Source of the DNA: Adiantum capillus-veneris
Taxonomy: Eukaryota; Streptophyta; Polypodiopsida; Polypodiales; Pteridaceae
DNA: 64,000 nt
Reading direction: 5' to 3'
Assembly: GCA_014529385.2 (NCBI GenBank)
Contig: CM043945.1
Span: 148,291,241 to 148,355,240 of the forward strand
Every line of letters starts with the position of its first letter. The stretch's first letter is position 1. The notes under the pieces are model-generated. The model saw nothing but the letters and a program-made list of their open reading frames with translations, did no database searches and was not told where the DNA came from. A program made the position numbers and the translations under genes. Positions 22,340 to 34,738 of the stretch are shown here, piece after piece.

Positions 22340-24154
22340 GAAACTGCGCAAGGACACGACAACAAAGCTAGATGATATGAGACTTGCAGATGGAGAAGCA
22401 TGTGGGGAAGTATTGGAGCTTGATGCTGAATCTGAAGAAATAGAAGCTAGGCCATCTATGTCAATTGCTCAATGGATACAAAATGGAGAAGGGGCATCTC
22501 GACTTAAGAAGCTGTTAAAGATGTGCGCAATCCTCTATAGGTAACTGAACTTCCCCCCACCTACAATGGTTGTTTGTGTTTCGAGTTTCCTACAACTTTT
22601 GGGAAAATGAAGAGAATGGAAGGGATGGAGCAAAAACACGATAGTCATCTCTGGACACGACCATCCCAAACAAACATGACAATAGCTTGTATAGTAAGGC
22701 TAAGCTATTGCTTACCTGCCTATCCAAATGACCATGAAAACAACAGTCATTGAATGTGACTTTATATTTTATTCCTTTGTGATCCAAGAAAAACCATGTC
22801 CAATTACTCAACTACAATTTTGTGGATAGGCTAATAAAAGTCCATGGGAGTAGGCACAATTCCAAGTATAAACCTATCTGAGAGCATTCATGCTAGCTGG
22901 TTGGCTGCTGAAGGGGGAAGAAGAAAGATTTTATTATATGATGCATGTGTTAGTGATGTCTTAAACTCGTATATACAATGTGCAAAGCGTCTGGGATTCT
23001 TGACAGGTCGTTATATAGGTACGGGTCCCACACTTGGATCTATGCTCTCAAGAGTCAAGAGACAACAAACTCCAAGTCCAGATGTCATTGCAAGGGTGGT
23101 GCAAGGAGTTGTCGCAGGCACCCCAATGTATGAAGAGCCCACACTGCATGGTGACAAGGAAACCGTGCAACGAAAGAAGAGAGAGACAAGAAAAGCTATT
23201 AGTTCTCATCGTCCAGATATGTAATGGAGTAAAAACAACGCAAAGTTCGTGGTCGTCCACGACATATCAGATTTGAAACCATGGAGTCAAGCAATAGTGA
23301 AGAAGAAGAGATTGAAAAAGACTACATGTCTGAAATGAACCTTTGACATGCAACACAGAGCAGTCAATCTATGTAGAGGAACATGATGTTCCACGTGAAC
23401 AATGGGCCTTGTGCAGAATGCCCATTCATTGTAATAGGAAGTGTTTTGGTGTTGTGGGTAGGAAAAATTGTGGGAACACTCTTAATAGTCATGGTACAGG
23501 TTTGGTTGCACCATGCTTTTGGGAAGAAAGATGCTACAAAGACAAAACCATAGAGCAATGGCTATGGTTTTGTAATCATGATGTGGAGCACACAAAGGCA
23601 ATCAAAAGGCAAGTGAACGAGGTATCGATAGCCCCTATGATCTGGCCCATTGCAAGGGGACAAAAGTCTCAAGAGAAGAGCTCGCTAGTCTTACAATGGT
23701 CGGTTTTAAAGTGGCTGGTATTAGCACACCAAACTGCAAGGAAAATAGGGTTTCATTGCTATGTGGAGAAGGAGGTTCAAGTAGTAGGCGACGAGAGTGG
23801 AGGCATGGTATTTCAAAAAAAGCACAAAAAAGGATTGAAGCAACTACAGTGATGGCTGGAACCTTCTTAGAGGAAGTCTCTATGATTCAAAAGAAACATT
23901 TTGTGTTTTGTATACTTACTGAAAGCTGCTATGATGTTCATATCAAAGGCGAGCCAAACTCTACATGTCCAGATTTCCAGAAAAGGATGATACCTCAAAA
24001 GTCATTCATTGCTTGTAAGCACATGTATTATGTGTATGTGCATGTCTTGGGTCTACAACCTAAGGAGCACATGGTAATACATCAACCTACATTGACCGCG
24101 ATGGATGTTGCCTTCATACTTAGTCAACCCCGTATTGCTATCCCCATTCTATGA
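22340..24154 (+). pseudogene. SWIM zinc-finger protein, unrecognised family, broken
   Basis: Segments read in order. 22378-22541 (DDMRLADGEACGEV to MCAILYR) ends at a possible donor GTAACT. 22844-23224 contains IHASWLAAEGGRRKI, LYDACVSDV, GRYIGTGPTLGSMLSRV and GTPMYEEPTLHGDKETV, then a stop. 23343-23640 is Cys-rich (ALCRMPIHCNRKC, NCGNTLNSHG, CYKDKT, WFCNHD). After a frameshift near 23640, 23650-24154 reads KVSREELASLTMVGF and ends in a SWIM-like finger (YDVHIKGEP, STCPDF, ACKHMYYVYVHVLGL). The first Cys of CxC is Ser, so the finger may be defective. SWIM domains occur in MuDR-type transposases and in host proteins. No DDE triad was seen, so transposase is only a possibility. Confidence 0.5.
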
Positions 24155-25541
24155 ACCCTTTACTTTCTACATCAAAAAGAGGTAACCCCATTTTGCCGTT
24201 CCCTCTATTTAGTGAAGCAGTACGCTCTTAGTTTTTGATAACACAATGTTGGCATGGTAATGCTTTTTATGTTTAATGATGCAACAATTTATATATGTAT
24301 GTATTTTTTGTTTGTGACACTTATTGTGTTGATAATCCGTTTGTTCTTTTGTGTATAAACTTAGCGGGTGGTTTTGGACATTGTTTAGAACATGTATATT
24401 TTCTCTAGTGTAAGGTCCCCAAACCGCCAACACCAAAAACGGGATGGGACCATTGACAGGCTAGGTCTCTAGGCCTCCTAAAGTCAGAGTCCTTAAACAA
24501 GAAAAATTCCAGGGAATTCACCCTTACCATTGAAAATGGTTTAGGTTTATAGCCCTAGAAAGAGACCTAGTCATGTCTTGCAATGGAAACGGGACCACTA
24601 ATTTTTTTTTAATTCCGGCCCTATAACTTCATCATTCAGATTTGGTTTCCTTAGCCAACGCTTTTTTCCCCCTAACATATGTGAGGGCACAGCCGTCGGT
24701 AGATTTCTCTTCCAAGTGAATAAGTTTCTAAACGCTTTAGTGCGCGGGAATGGATAGTTACCTGACTAATCACATCTTCCCGTCCATGATTGACAACCTT
24801 AGTCAATCCCCACTTACCACCCCGCACTCACACATGATTTCGGTGTTATTTAATTACTACCACATTCTTTTCACAACTAAAACAATGATTCCTTAAGCTT
24901 TTAACTTTCACAACTGAATTTCATTAAGACAACCTTTGAAAAACAGTATTGAAGACATTCTTTCAGCAAACAAACATCTTTAGACTTAAGACAAGGTACT
25001 ATCATTCTGAAGTATCTCTGACCAGTACTGGCTTGTCTCAAGACCACCTATACAGGGGTGAAAAAAACGACACCCATTCCTTATTTATAAAAATTGGGGT
25101 GGAAAAAGCCATCACCCAAAGTCCGGGCGCCCATACGCCAACTGGTTGCCCATACAACCGGGCGGTTCCTCTAGGATAAACTTGAAATATTAAGTAATAT
25201 CCACAAACACAAACAAGCATGGGGTAAAGACTCCACGCACATTGAGGAAACTGAATCATCCATGGCGGAATCGCCATCATTACTCATTACTTGGGACTGC
25301 TCGTCCATGTGCTACTGCGTTGGAGCCTGTAGACTTTCCTCCGTCGACCTATGGCTAGACCCAACCTCATGGTCATTAGTGGCTTTATTTCTTTTGTTAT
25401 CCTCTTCCTCAGTAAGAGGATTTCCTCTGGTTCTCTTTGGAGCCATATCGGTAGCCTTATAAAAAGACTTAATCGATTAGAGGTTTAATTGAATAATCTC
25501 TTTTCTTCTTTTTTACCCAAAAATAAGGATTTTTGGAGTAA

Positions 25542-25595
25542 GTAGGTATCCTTGATAGTTAATTGGAAGTAGGTATCCTTGATAGTTAATTGGAT
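25542..25595. repeat. 27-bp tandem duplication in the solo LTR
   Basis: AAGTAGGTATCCTTGATAGT is followed by TAATTGG and then the same sequence again. Confidence 0.85.
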
Positions 25596-25959
25596 GAGAT
25601 ATTCCTCCTGTAACTTCCTTGTACTATAAGTAATTTTCCATAATTACCATTTAATTAGGGAAGCTATTTAACTAGGTTTCTCCTTAGTCTATATTCCATG
25701 AATATTTTATATTTAACCTTAGTAAATTAACCCTAAATGTAATTTGATATGTTCTACCTTTAAGAATTTTCATAAATTTGATTTATAACCTTTCCCTCCT
25801 ATACGTATGGTCTAATTTATGCAAAATTTTACTGATAGTAATTTGTTATACCAACCATTTATGCTAAGGTAATTTTCCCAACCTTCAATAGTGATTTTGG
25901 ACCTCAAGAATTTATTTGGTAACTAGATAAATTCATTTACTAATTTTCTTCCTCTATTT

Positions 25960-27340
25960 TATACGCAAAATCGATTACTTTTAATGAAGATAACTATTTA
26001 AACTATTTATATGAGGTTAGAATATTTATCACGGATTCCTCAAGGTGTGTTCTACCTCTGATAATTATCTCAAAGGTTTTTGGATTAATTTACTATTTTC
26101 TACCTTTTATTTTTCTCTAAAAATAATGTAATTTTATTTAGATAAGTAAGTAAAATAATTATCTGAGGCTAAAATAATTATTACGATTTTTCTAAGATGT
26201 GATTAATCTCTGATAATTATCTTAAAGCATTTTGAGACAATTTGCTATTTTTCTTCTTTTAATTTGTTCTAAAAATAGTATAATTCTATTAAGATAGTTG
26301 GGTAAACTAATTATTTGAGGTTAAAATAATTATCACTGGTTTCCTAAAATATAATTAACCTATGATAAATAACTCAAAGAATTTTGAATCAATTTGCTAT
26401 TTTCTCCCTTTTAATTTGTCTTAAAACAGTGTAATTCTACTAAGATAATTAGGTGAACTAATTATCTGAGGTTAACATAATTTCACGGGTTTCCTAAGAT
26501 GTAGTCAACCTTTGATAAATAACTCAAAACATTTTGAATCAATTTTCTATTTCCCCCTTTTAATTTGTCCTAAAAATAGTGTAATTTGGCTAAGATAATT
26601 AGGTAAATTAATTATCCAAGGATAAAATAATTATCATGAGTTCCCTAAGATATAATTAGCCTTTGATAAATAACTCAAAGCATTTTGAATCAATTTACTA
26701 TCTTCCCCGTTTTAATTTGTCCTAAAAACAGTGTAAATTAGGTAAATTGATTATCTGAGGTTAACATAATTATCACAAGTTTTCTAAGATGTAATTAACC
26801 TCTGATAAATAACTCCAAGCATTTTGAATCAATTTGCTATTTTTCCCCTTTTCATGTGTCATAAAAGCAGTGTAATTCTGCTAAGATAATTAGGTAAACT
26901 AATTATTTGAGGTTAATATAATTATCACAGGTTCCCTAAGATGTAATTAAACTTTGATAAACAACTCAAAGAATTTTGAATCAATTTGCTATTTCTCTCC
27001 TTTTAATTTATCCTAAAAATAGTGTAATTCTGCTAAGATAATTAGGTAAACTAATTATCTGAGGTTTAAAAAATTATCACAAGTTCCCTAAGATGTAATG
27101 AATCTCTAATAAATAACTCAAAGCATTTTGAATGAATTTGCTATTTCCCCCCGTTTAATTTGTCCTAAAAATAGTGTAATTCTGCTAAGATAATTAGGTA
27201 AACTAATTATCTAAGGTTAAAATAATTATCATGGGTTCTCTAAGATGTAATTAACCTTTGATAATTATCTTAAAACATTTTGAATTAATTTGATTATTTT
27301 CCCCTTTATTTTTCTCTAAAAAATAGTGTAATTCTGCTTA
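25960..27340. repeat. AT-rich satellite, about nine units of about 150 bp
   Basis: The landmarks AAGATAATTAGGTAAACTAA, TTATCACGGGTTCCCTAAGA, GATAAATAACTCAAAG and AATCAATTTGCTATTT recur with a spacing of about 145-155 bp. AGATAATTAGG-like words occur near 26302, 26451, 26600, 26884, 27034 and 27187. The unit near 26740 has a short deletion. Units are diverged rather than identical. The array lies wholly inside the solo LTR. Confidence 0.85.
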
Positions 27341-28338
27341 ATTAATTATAAAAATTACTCAAAAAATTATAAGATAATTTTCCTAGCTTAAAGACAGTCT
27401 AACACAGCTTGGATAATTATCTCAACTTAATCAAAACTTAATTAGTATAATTTCCATTAATTTATGATTAAAATAGATAATTTCAATCTTAATATGATAT
27501 CATAATTAATTTGCTTAATATCCCTAAGCTTAATCACAATAATCAACAGAGAATATTTAATTAAGAGAGGATTTTTGAGTATACATAGGATTAATCTTTA
27601 ATTTACTAAGAAAATAGGTTAACCTATCTTTGCTAATTAAGAAGGATTAGGCTAATTACCGTTTAATTAACCAACTAGAGCTTGATCTCCAGTGATTTCT
27701 GAGTAGCGGTATCTCTATATGAGAGAGAGTGTACCAAGACTCCGAGTCTAAATTTTTATGAAGGAAAGGGGATCTTTTTATAGTTTTTCTGGGCCCCGGG
27801 TTGTTCCTGGCAGGTTCTGGCACCTCAAGCAAGCCCCCAGCTTCTAGGTAGCGCCACCTGCTGCTATTTTTGTCTCTGGCAGGTTTCCCACAGCTCCACA
27901 CTGCCCCCTCAGCTTCCAAAATCGATTTTGGCTGATTTTACTGATTTTTAATGAGATGAAAATTGGAATATCAGCTAATTCTAGAACCTTAGGATAAGAA
28001 AGTCTTTGTTAATAATAATTACTGAAACCATCCAATTTTTATTAACAAATTGAATTCCTAGTGTAACCTTTCAGGGCCCGTAACTTTTCCAAATTTTATC
28101 GGATTCTGATTCTGAAAATTACTAACCATAGTAAAGCTCTGGTTATGATTCCAAAAATACCAATATCATCCATGATTGAATTATTCAACAGTGGTTTTCA
28201 AGTTAATTTTACAAGCTTTGTACAATTTTTAAGGTTTCAGAAACTGGAAACCTTACATCTAGAAAACGACTCTAAAAGGCTCGAAAAATTGCGCATTGTT
28301 TAAAAAGCACAAAAATCAAAGCTTGTTAAAAAAATACA

Positions 28339-28404
28339 CTCCCCGAAGACTACTTCAGTCCATAAATTTGTGTCAAGCGACGACACAGGCAAGGAGGGGG
28401 GGAA
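28339..28404 (+). mobile_element. 3' end of an internal region of the pol-less LTR element
   Basis: CCCGAAGACTACTTCAGTCC through the G-rich tract at about 28392-28402 matches 30930-31000, the end of the internal region of the element to the right. It is therefore the 3' tail of a second, mostly missing copy that shares the LTR at 28405. Confidence 0.8.
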
Positions 28405-29262
28405 TGTTAGCAGCAAGCTAACACGGATACCATTTTTCGGAGCTCTTATTGTAAAAACACTTATTATTTTTTATAAAAATTGAGAATATTGTAACTCCTA
28501 TTTTTCGGATAAACCTTGTAATTGATGAGTCGGTGCTACAAGTTTCAAGATTGTATCAACCTGTCATTACCTATCTTTAGTTAGAGCTCCCTAATTATTA
28601 GTTTTGACCACCAAAAACCTTTGCTAAGGTCTAAAAGCCATTTTTTTGTAAGTTATTATTAAGTTTTGGATAATGAAATCAGCGTGAGCTAATGGCGCTC
28701 ACTTCTCTCCTTCTCGCGCTTCCTACTCCCTCTCTGGTTGTCACATTGCAGTCGCGTTTGTTGCATTGCAACCGCAGGTAAGAGCTCTATGCAATGATGT
28801 AAACACATCACAGTATTTCGTAGCTTTTGTTGTCGCTGATCCGTGGCCTAATTGCCTCATAGGTAGAAATTTACACTTGCTAAGCATTTAGGTGCATTCT
28901 GGGTCGAAAACGACTAGGATAATTGCGAATTTTTCACTTGACCTAAAGTGGGATTTGAGACCGTAAGCATATGTGCTTAGGTCTTATAAACATGCCCTAG
29001 AAGTTTTAGTTCGTTTGGATGTCATTTGATGCTGTAACGGATGTGATTTGTTTATCGATGAGCGATTGGATTTTGGTGATTTCCGTCACTTGAGTGTAGC
29101 TTGAGTTAGATGCGAGCTGTTTGTTGTTTTTCGGGATATTGAAAACCTCTTGTAGCCTCTATGCACTAGTCGAGTTAGCTTCATCCCATGGATTGACATT
29201 TTAATCGTGGTTCTCGCTATATCTACAATAAGATAGGAGTGAGGTTAGACACCCGTCCCACA
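28405..29262 (+). repeat. LTR 1 of the pol-less element
   Basis: 858 bp, from TGTTAGCAGCAAGC to CCCGTCCCACA. It aligns along its whole length to 31001-31911. No obvious tRNA primer site follows it. Confidence 0.87.
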
Positions 29263-29309
29263 CATGGCGTACACCTATTCGTCAAAATATTAATCACCTC
29301 CATAATCTC

Positions 29310-30089
29310 ATGGAAAATAAGGAGACTCTCCTATACCCCATCCTCTTCTTAATGCCTTTTTCTCGGGAAAAAAAAGAGCTAGAGCAAGTGATTAATGCTC
29401 TACAAGGAGAGCTAGTAGAAAAAATGAACGTCATTGAAGATCTTCAAGGGCAGATTAAAGAGCTGAAAAATAAAGCAGAATTACACCAAATTGCAAAGGA
29501 GAAACAACAAAAAGAGAAGGAGGAGATGGGAGAGCTCATGACAAAGTTATCTGATGCATGCAAAAGCAAAGATCAACTGACAGAAGTAACCAATGAACTT
29601 TTAACCCCTACTCTGTCTTTTCTAAGACAGATAAGAGAAAACCCCGTTGTAGCCTCAATCAAGGGAACAGATGAAGTCTACAAGACTTTAGAAGAGAGGA
29701 ACAAAAACCTTGAACTTGAGTTGAAGCTGGAACAAACCCAAAGACAAGACCTTGCATTGATGCAGGCTCAAAGAGAAGAGCAATTGCTCAAGGAAATAGA
29801 ATAATTGAAGAGAGTCAATCAACTGCTAAGAGAGGGACAAACAAAAACTCAGGAGGAGGCAAGAACCCCTAAACAGCCAACCATCAACATACCACCAATT
29901 TCTTTTGCTGATATGGAAACAAAACTGTCAGAAGGGCTAGCAGGAGAGTCATATTTTCAAGTACTAATAACTGAAGCCGAGAAAGTTCCAATGTTCCGGC
30001 TTTCTAAAGCTGAGGAAGATGCACTGAAGGAGCAGATGGGGTCCAAGAAGCAAATATTGAATGGAAGGAAGCAATGGATTGGGAGTTGA
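29310..30089 (+). pseudogene. Coiled-coil ORF in the pol-less LTR element
   Basis: ATG at 29310. About 164 codons rich in E, K, Q and L (VINALQGELVEKM, LQGQIKELKNKAEL) predict a long coiled coil. An in-frame TAA at 29802-29804 is followed by the same frame (LKRVNQLLREGQTK, then PISFADMETKLSEG) up to 30089. This is probably the N-terminal half of a longer protein whose C-terminal half is the next ORF, reached by a shift near 30060. No zinc knuckle or protease is present. It could be a gag-like structural protein; I do not recognise the family. Confidence 0.6.
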
Positions 30090-30958
30090 GAGTTCTCCAC
30101 TCAATAAATGTAACTCATCTCACTCCCAACCAAATCAATGCTCAATGACATCAGCAATCACTACCCTACCCATTGATAAAGGTGGAGCTACTGGTTAAGG
30201 AAAGACTTTACAAGGAAATGCAGGCAAAAGACTCAGATGATATCCACCTAGAATGGAGAAGGAATTGGTTGAACAAGAACTCTAGATACCTAATTTTGTT
30301 AACAAGAGCACCTGCAGCCCTACAAAAAGACCCAACATTCTGTCTTGTACCAAGGGTAAGGACATGGCAGGCACATGATGCACTGAAGAAGAAGAGGCTA
30401 ACATGGCTAAATTACCTACAACTACGAGCTCTAGAACAGGGACCAACAATGGAAGAATACATGGTGAAAATCCTAACAAGCGCCATGACCTTCTTCAAGA
30501 GCTTCCCTGACCTCTCATCTACAATGATTTGTAAGATCTGCAAAATGCTGCTCTCCTGCATTCAAACTTTTCACCAGCCTGAGCAAGCAAGAGCACCATG
30601 AATGTCTTTCCTTGAAGGCAACAAAGGTCTATGCTATGATTTAAGTGGACAGCCTTCAAAAGAAGTCCTCTACGGCTTCTACACCATATGTATGTTTCTG
30701 CCATCTAGCAATATGTTGGCATTTGAAGTGGCATTCTATACAGGTTTCTTCACATGGAGGACGAAGATATTTGGGCCAGTGATCAACAACCTTACATTAA
30801 GGTTTGTTGGCTATTCAACCATTGAACTTAAAAACAGAGTCACCATGTAGTTTTTTCAAGTCGTGGACAAAGAAAGGCGAATCAGATATGAAAGAGCTCT
30901 ACATGCACTAAAAGACCGCCTCACCAACCGTCAACCCGAAGACTACTTCAATCCATGA
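30090..30958 (+). pseudogene. Conserved unknown ORF of the pol-less LTR element
   Basis: The frame opens as EAMDWELRVLHSINVTH near 30065 and runs with stops at about 30146 and 30599-30601. It continues through KGLCYD, SGQPSKEVLYGFY, CMFLPSSNMLAFE and FFTWRTKIFGPVI to a stop at 30847-30849. Homology resumes in RIRYERALHALKDRL and ends at a TGA near 30956. The same protein is found at 3146-3812. The high share of W, Y and F and the conserved blocks suggest a folded domain. It is not RT, RNase H or integrase. Confidence 0.65.
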
Positions 30959-30984
30959 AGCCGTGTCAAGGGACGACACAGTCG

Positions 30985-31000
30985 AGGTGGGGGGGGGGGA
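30985..31000 (+). other. Polypurine tract of the pol-less element
   Basis: A purine-rich run, GAGGTGGGGGGGGGGA, abuts the TG of the 3' LTR. The equivalent G tract also precedes LTR 1. Confidence 0.8.
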
Positions 31001-31911
31001 TGTTAGAAGTAAGCTAACTCGAATAACATTTTTCGGAGCTTTTATTGTAAAAACACTTATTATTTTGATAAATCGGGAATGTTGTAACTCCTACTTTCCA
31101 GATAAACAGTGTAATTTATGAGTCGAGGCTACAAGCTTCCAGATTATATCAACCTATCTTTAGTTAGAGCTCCCTGATTATTAGTTTTGACCACAGAAAC
31201 CTTAGCTAAGGTATAAAAGCCAACTTTTGTAAGTATTTTGTTAGTTTTTGGATAATAGAACACAGCGTGAGCTAACGGCTCTCACTTCTCTCCTTCTTGC
31301 ACTTCCTATTCCCTTATCGGTTATCACATTGCAATGCCATCTGTTGCATTGCAACCGTATGTAAGAGCTCTACACGTTGACGTAAGCATTTCATGGTAAT
31401 CTTTACCTTCTATCATCGCCAATCCGTGGCCTTATTTCATCATAAGTAGAAATTCAAGCTTAAAAATCACAAAATAAGTATAGGCAGGGTATTGGGGCAT
31501 CATTGCTAAGTATCTAGATGAATTCTGGGTAAAAAACGACTAGGTATAAAACTCACTACTGCTGTTAATAATCGTGAGTTTTGCGCTTGACCTAAAGTGA
31601 GATTTGATACCATAAGCATGTGTGCTTAGGCCTTATAAACATGTCCTAGAAGTTTCGTAACGTTTGGATATTGTTTGATGCTATAACGATTATGATTTGT
31701 TTTCCGATTAGCGATTAACTTTTGGTGATTTCTGTCATTTGAGTGTAGCTTGAGTTAGATGCGATTGTTTGTTGTTTTCCAAGATATTGACAACCTCTTG
31801 TAGCCTCTATGCACTAGTCGAGTCAGCTTTGTCCCATGGATTGTTAATTATATTCGTGGTTCTTGCTATGTCTGCAATAAGATAGGAGTGAGGTTAGACA
31901 CTCGTCCCACA
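31001..31911 (+). repeat. LTR 2 of the pol-less element
   Basis: 911 bp, from TGTTAGAAGTAAGC to CTCGTCCCACA. It is longer than LTR 1, mainly through an extra segment near 31465-31515. The divergence from LTR 1 is visible along its length, so the element is not recent. Confidence 0.87.
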
Positions 31912-34738
31912 CCTAATTTAATAAACTATCAACAAGTACCCAGATCCCCAAGTGTAATGTTGATATTGTGCCCATAATCTTGTCAACCATCTCTGTCATT
32001 AAAATCTTTCAATATCTCCCACTATGTTTATGTGCATGTATGCTTGTGTGTGTAGGTTGAATTAGTCATTGTCAACTTGTGTGTTTACTTGAAAAAGGCA
32101 GAGATGATGAGAGGTCTCACCATCCAAAAATATAGGCTTCACATTTCTGTCAAAGGTACCTCAAGAAAGGATCTAAGTAGCATTATTCATTATTTGGGAG
32201 ATAATAATACGCAAATAATAGGTGTTTTATTTTCTCATCCTCCATATTATATGTCCCAAATATGAAGTGCCACATCAACAAAAACAGGCAAGCGTATAAG
32301 TTCTAGTTTTTTAATCAAGAAAATTTTTGATTGAATTTTTTTTCGATTTGAAAACTATTTAGAACAAAAAAACTAGTATAAAAAGAGACTATGGATGGTC
32401 ATTTGATACATTTTGTTCAATTGGTAGGTAATGAACAATTGAACTAAACATTAGGCAAATAAAATTTTTGATTTTTAATATTTAAATTACAAATCATTAA
32501 ATATTAAAATAAAAATAGATTAATTTATAATTTTTAAATTTTGGAAGGTAAATTTTTTTTCATGGTCATATAGTATAGGCCTTGTATTTTGTGTAGAGCT
32601 TGGTCTCTCACACCATGCAAGGTGTTCGTTAAAAGATCCGCTTGCCATGTGCTCGGTTAACTGACAATTGAAAGTGAATTAGTCAAATAATATAGGGTAT
32701 TACTGTTGTGTGGCGAGTGTACTCTCGCATGAGGTAATCAGTTTGAGAAATTTAGTTATACTTAGTTTAATGTTCAATTTTGATGTGCAAAGATTCACTC
32801 TCACTTCAAAGTGAACAAAGGTAGATAGACTCTCTCAAGTTGAGTGCCAAATTGTTTTTGAATAAGTTTTGTAATTACAGATTACACTTTGATATAGCAC
32901 ATTGCCTTACCCAGATTATAGATCAAGTTCAATAGGGGATATAATGTAGTTTTGAGATTTGATTCTATTTGATCATGCATACAAGAGTGATCCCCTCTAT
33001 GATTCATTAATGACATAAGGCATCCAAGCTAACTTTAACACATGCATGGAGGCGGATCATTGGTGAATAAAGAAAATATATACATGGCAGAACTAGTGCA
33101 TGGACTATTTATGGACTCCTCAATAGACTCTAGCACGATGAGCACATGTTGTTTAAAATATGAATATTAAATATAAGAAAATTATGGATATGGAGAACTA
33201 ATTGAATCACATTATATGATTCATCTTTTGTATTTTTTTTTGGATGAAATAGAAAAGATATGCAAATAAATATAGTGAAAAGTGACTTAGGGAGTAGAAA
33301 CCATTTTTTTTTGTTTTCACAAGGGTGGGGGTGACTTGTAAAAATAAATAAATTTTTTACGGGATTAGAGTTTGTACATATTAGCAACACAAAAGTACTA
33401 TATGGTGCAAGAGGATGAAAAGAGACGTACATACGTCTAATAAAACACACACCTAGGTTTATATATTTATTACAAAAATACCAAAAAATAGAAATAAAAA
33501 CTCTAGGTTTACGTCCTTATAAGAGGTGCATTATTTACACACAAATGGGCCATGATAATTATTTATTTATATATTTTGTGCTCACCTAGCCCAAAGGTTA
33601 GCTAGATGAAGGTTTAGAGAAAAAACCCTAACACACACAAGCCTATATACAATGTAAGAGTGAAGATAGCCATAGTGCTAAAGTGATTTTGGCAGGTGAG
33701 GTGGCTCACTATGTCATAATTTAGAGAGCCAGAAAATGGATATCACTACATCAATTCTCAAACTATCAAGAGACATTGTTGCATGCATTTTTGACACCCC
33801 ATCTTTTGTAAATTTGTACATATGGACATGATGTCATGTGTAAAAAGGGTGTGTGGACTTTTTCTAAATGGGATTTCTATCTTGCTTTAGAAATCACATG
33901 TACATGCAATACAAATCACTGACTAGCACTAGTTGGTGGGTTGCCTTGAGTGCACTTTAGAGAGTTTTTGGAACTATGACTTGTATATAATCTAAACTCA
34001 TGTAAAAACATAAAAACTTTCATCCAAATATATTTTTTAGGTCTTGGATCTTTGTGTCTTCATCATGCTTTTTCATGTAATTTTTTACCCGCTTGAGTAG
34101 TCTTTTGTATGGGTAGCCATGCCATTGTAGCCTACTCTTCATGGCGATTTTGCAAATAGTGGTGGATATATTTGAAATTGTGGTCTTCAAAAATTTTGTT
34201 TCAAAAAAGGAAAATATTTTCTTAGGCTTGAAATCATCCCATTTGGAGTTGTGGTTTGGGAGATACAATCTATTTCCCACATGGTATAGGATATGGCAAC
34301 CCACAATAGGCAGTTTTGTGTAGAGTAAGTTGTGAAAGTTTACATGTTTTGTGGCATATGTACGGTTGAAATTGTGGTTGTAAAGAGAAAATTGGTGAAG
34401 TGTGAATCTCTTTTCCTGAAGTGCATTGGTTGGATTGTGTTTGATACGCACGCTTTGAAATTGTAGTCATAAAGAGGAAATTGGTGAAGTGTAAAGCTCT
34501 TTTCTTGATGTGCATTGGATGGATTGTGCTATAATTCCATGCTAGTAAAAATGCTTCCTAGTTTCCATGATGGTCTTTTGGGTGGGTGTTTGCTTTTAAC
34601 TTCCTAAGGAATCACATAGCTTGAGCGCTATTAAGAGAAATTGCTATAGAGATGCCCCATGTTTCTTGTTTATCCCAAAAAAAATTGGCTCCTGCCAGTG
34701 AGGATCTTCGTCAAGTGACCTCAATTAACATCTTTAAT
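31912..34738. other. No gene recognised; AT-rich spacer
   Basis: There are only short open frames with no recognisable motif. The one repeat seen is a tandem pair at 34368-34545 with a period of about 89 bp (GAAATTGTGGTTGTAAAGAG / GAAATTGTAGTCATAAAGAG). Confidence 0.55.

Larger units (their letters stand above)
24409..28257 (-). mobile_element. Solo LTR, 3.85 kb, with internal satellite
   Basis: The ends are TGTAAGG (24409) and CCTTACA (28257), a perfect 7-bp inverted terminus. The flanks carry a 5-bp duplication TCTAG (24404-24408 and 28258-28262). There are no internal coding domains. The minus strand is favoured because CTATAAAAAG near 27785-27775, read on that strand, is a good TATA box about 480 bp from the LTR start. 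An LTR this long is typical of some Tat/Ogre-type elements, but lineage cannot be set without pol. A solo LTR normally forms by recombination between the two LTRs. Confidence 0.85.

Noticed and set aside
27656-27919. Minus-strand 87-codon frame in the solo LTR
   Set aside because: It overlaps the likely promoter and leader of the LTR, and no motif is seen.
33130-34515. Minus-strand frames at 33130-33450 and 34020-34515
   Set aside because: AT-rich chance frames; the second overlaps an 89-bp tandem duplication and has no recognisable motif.
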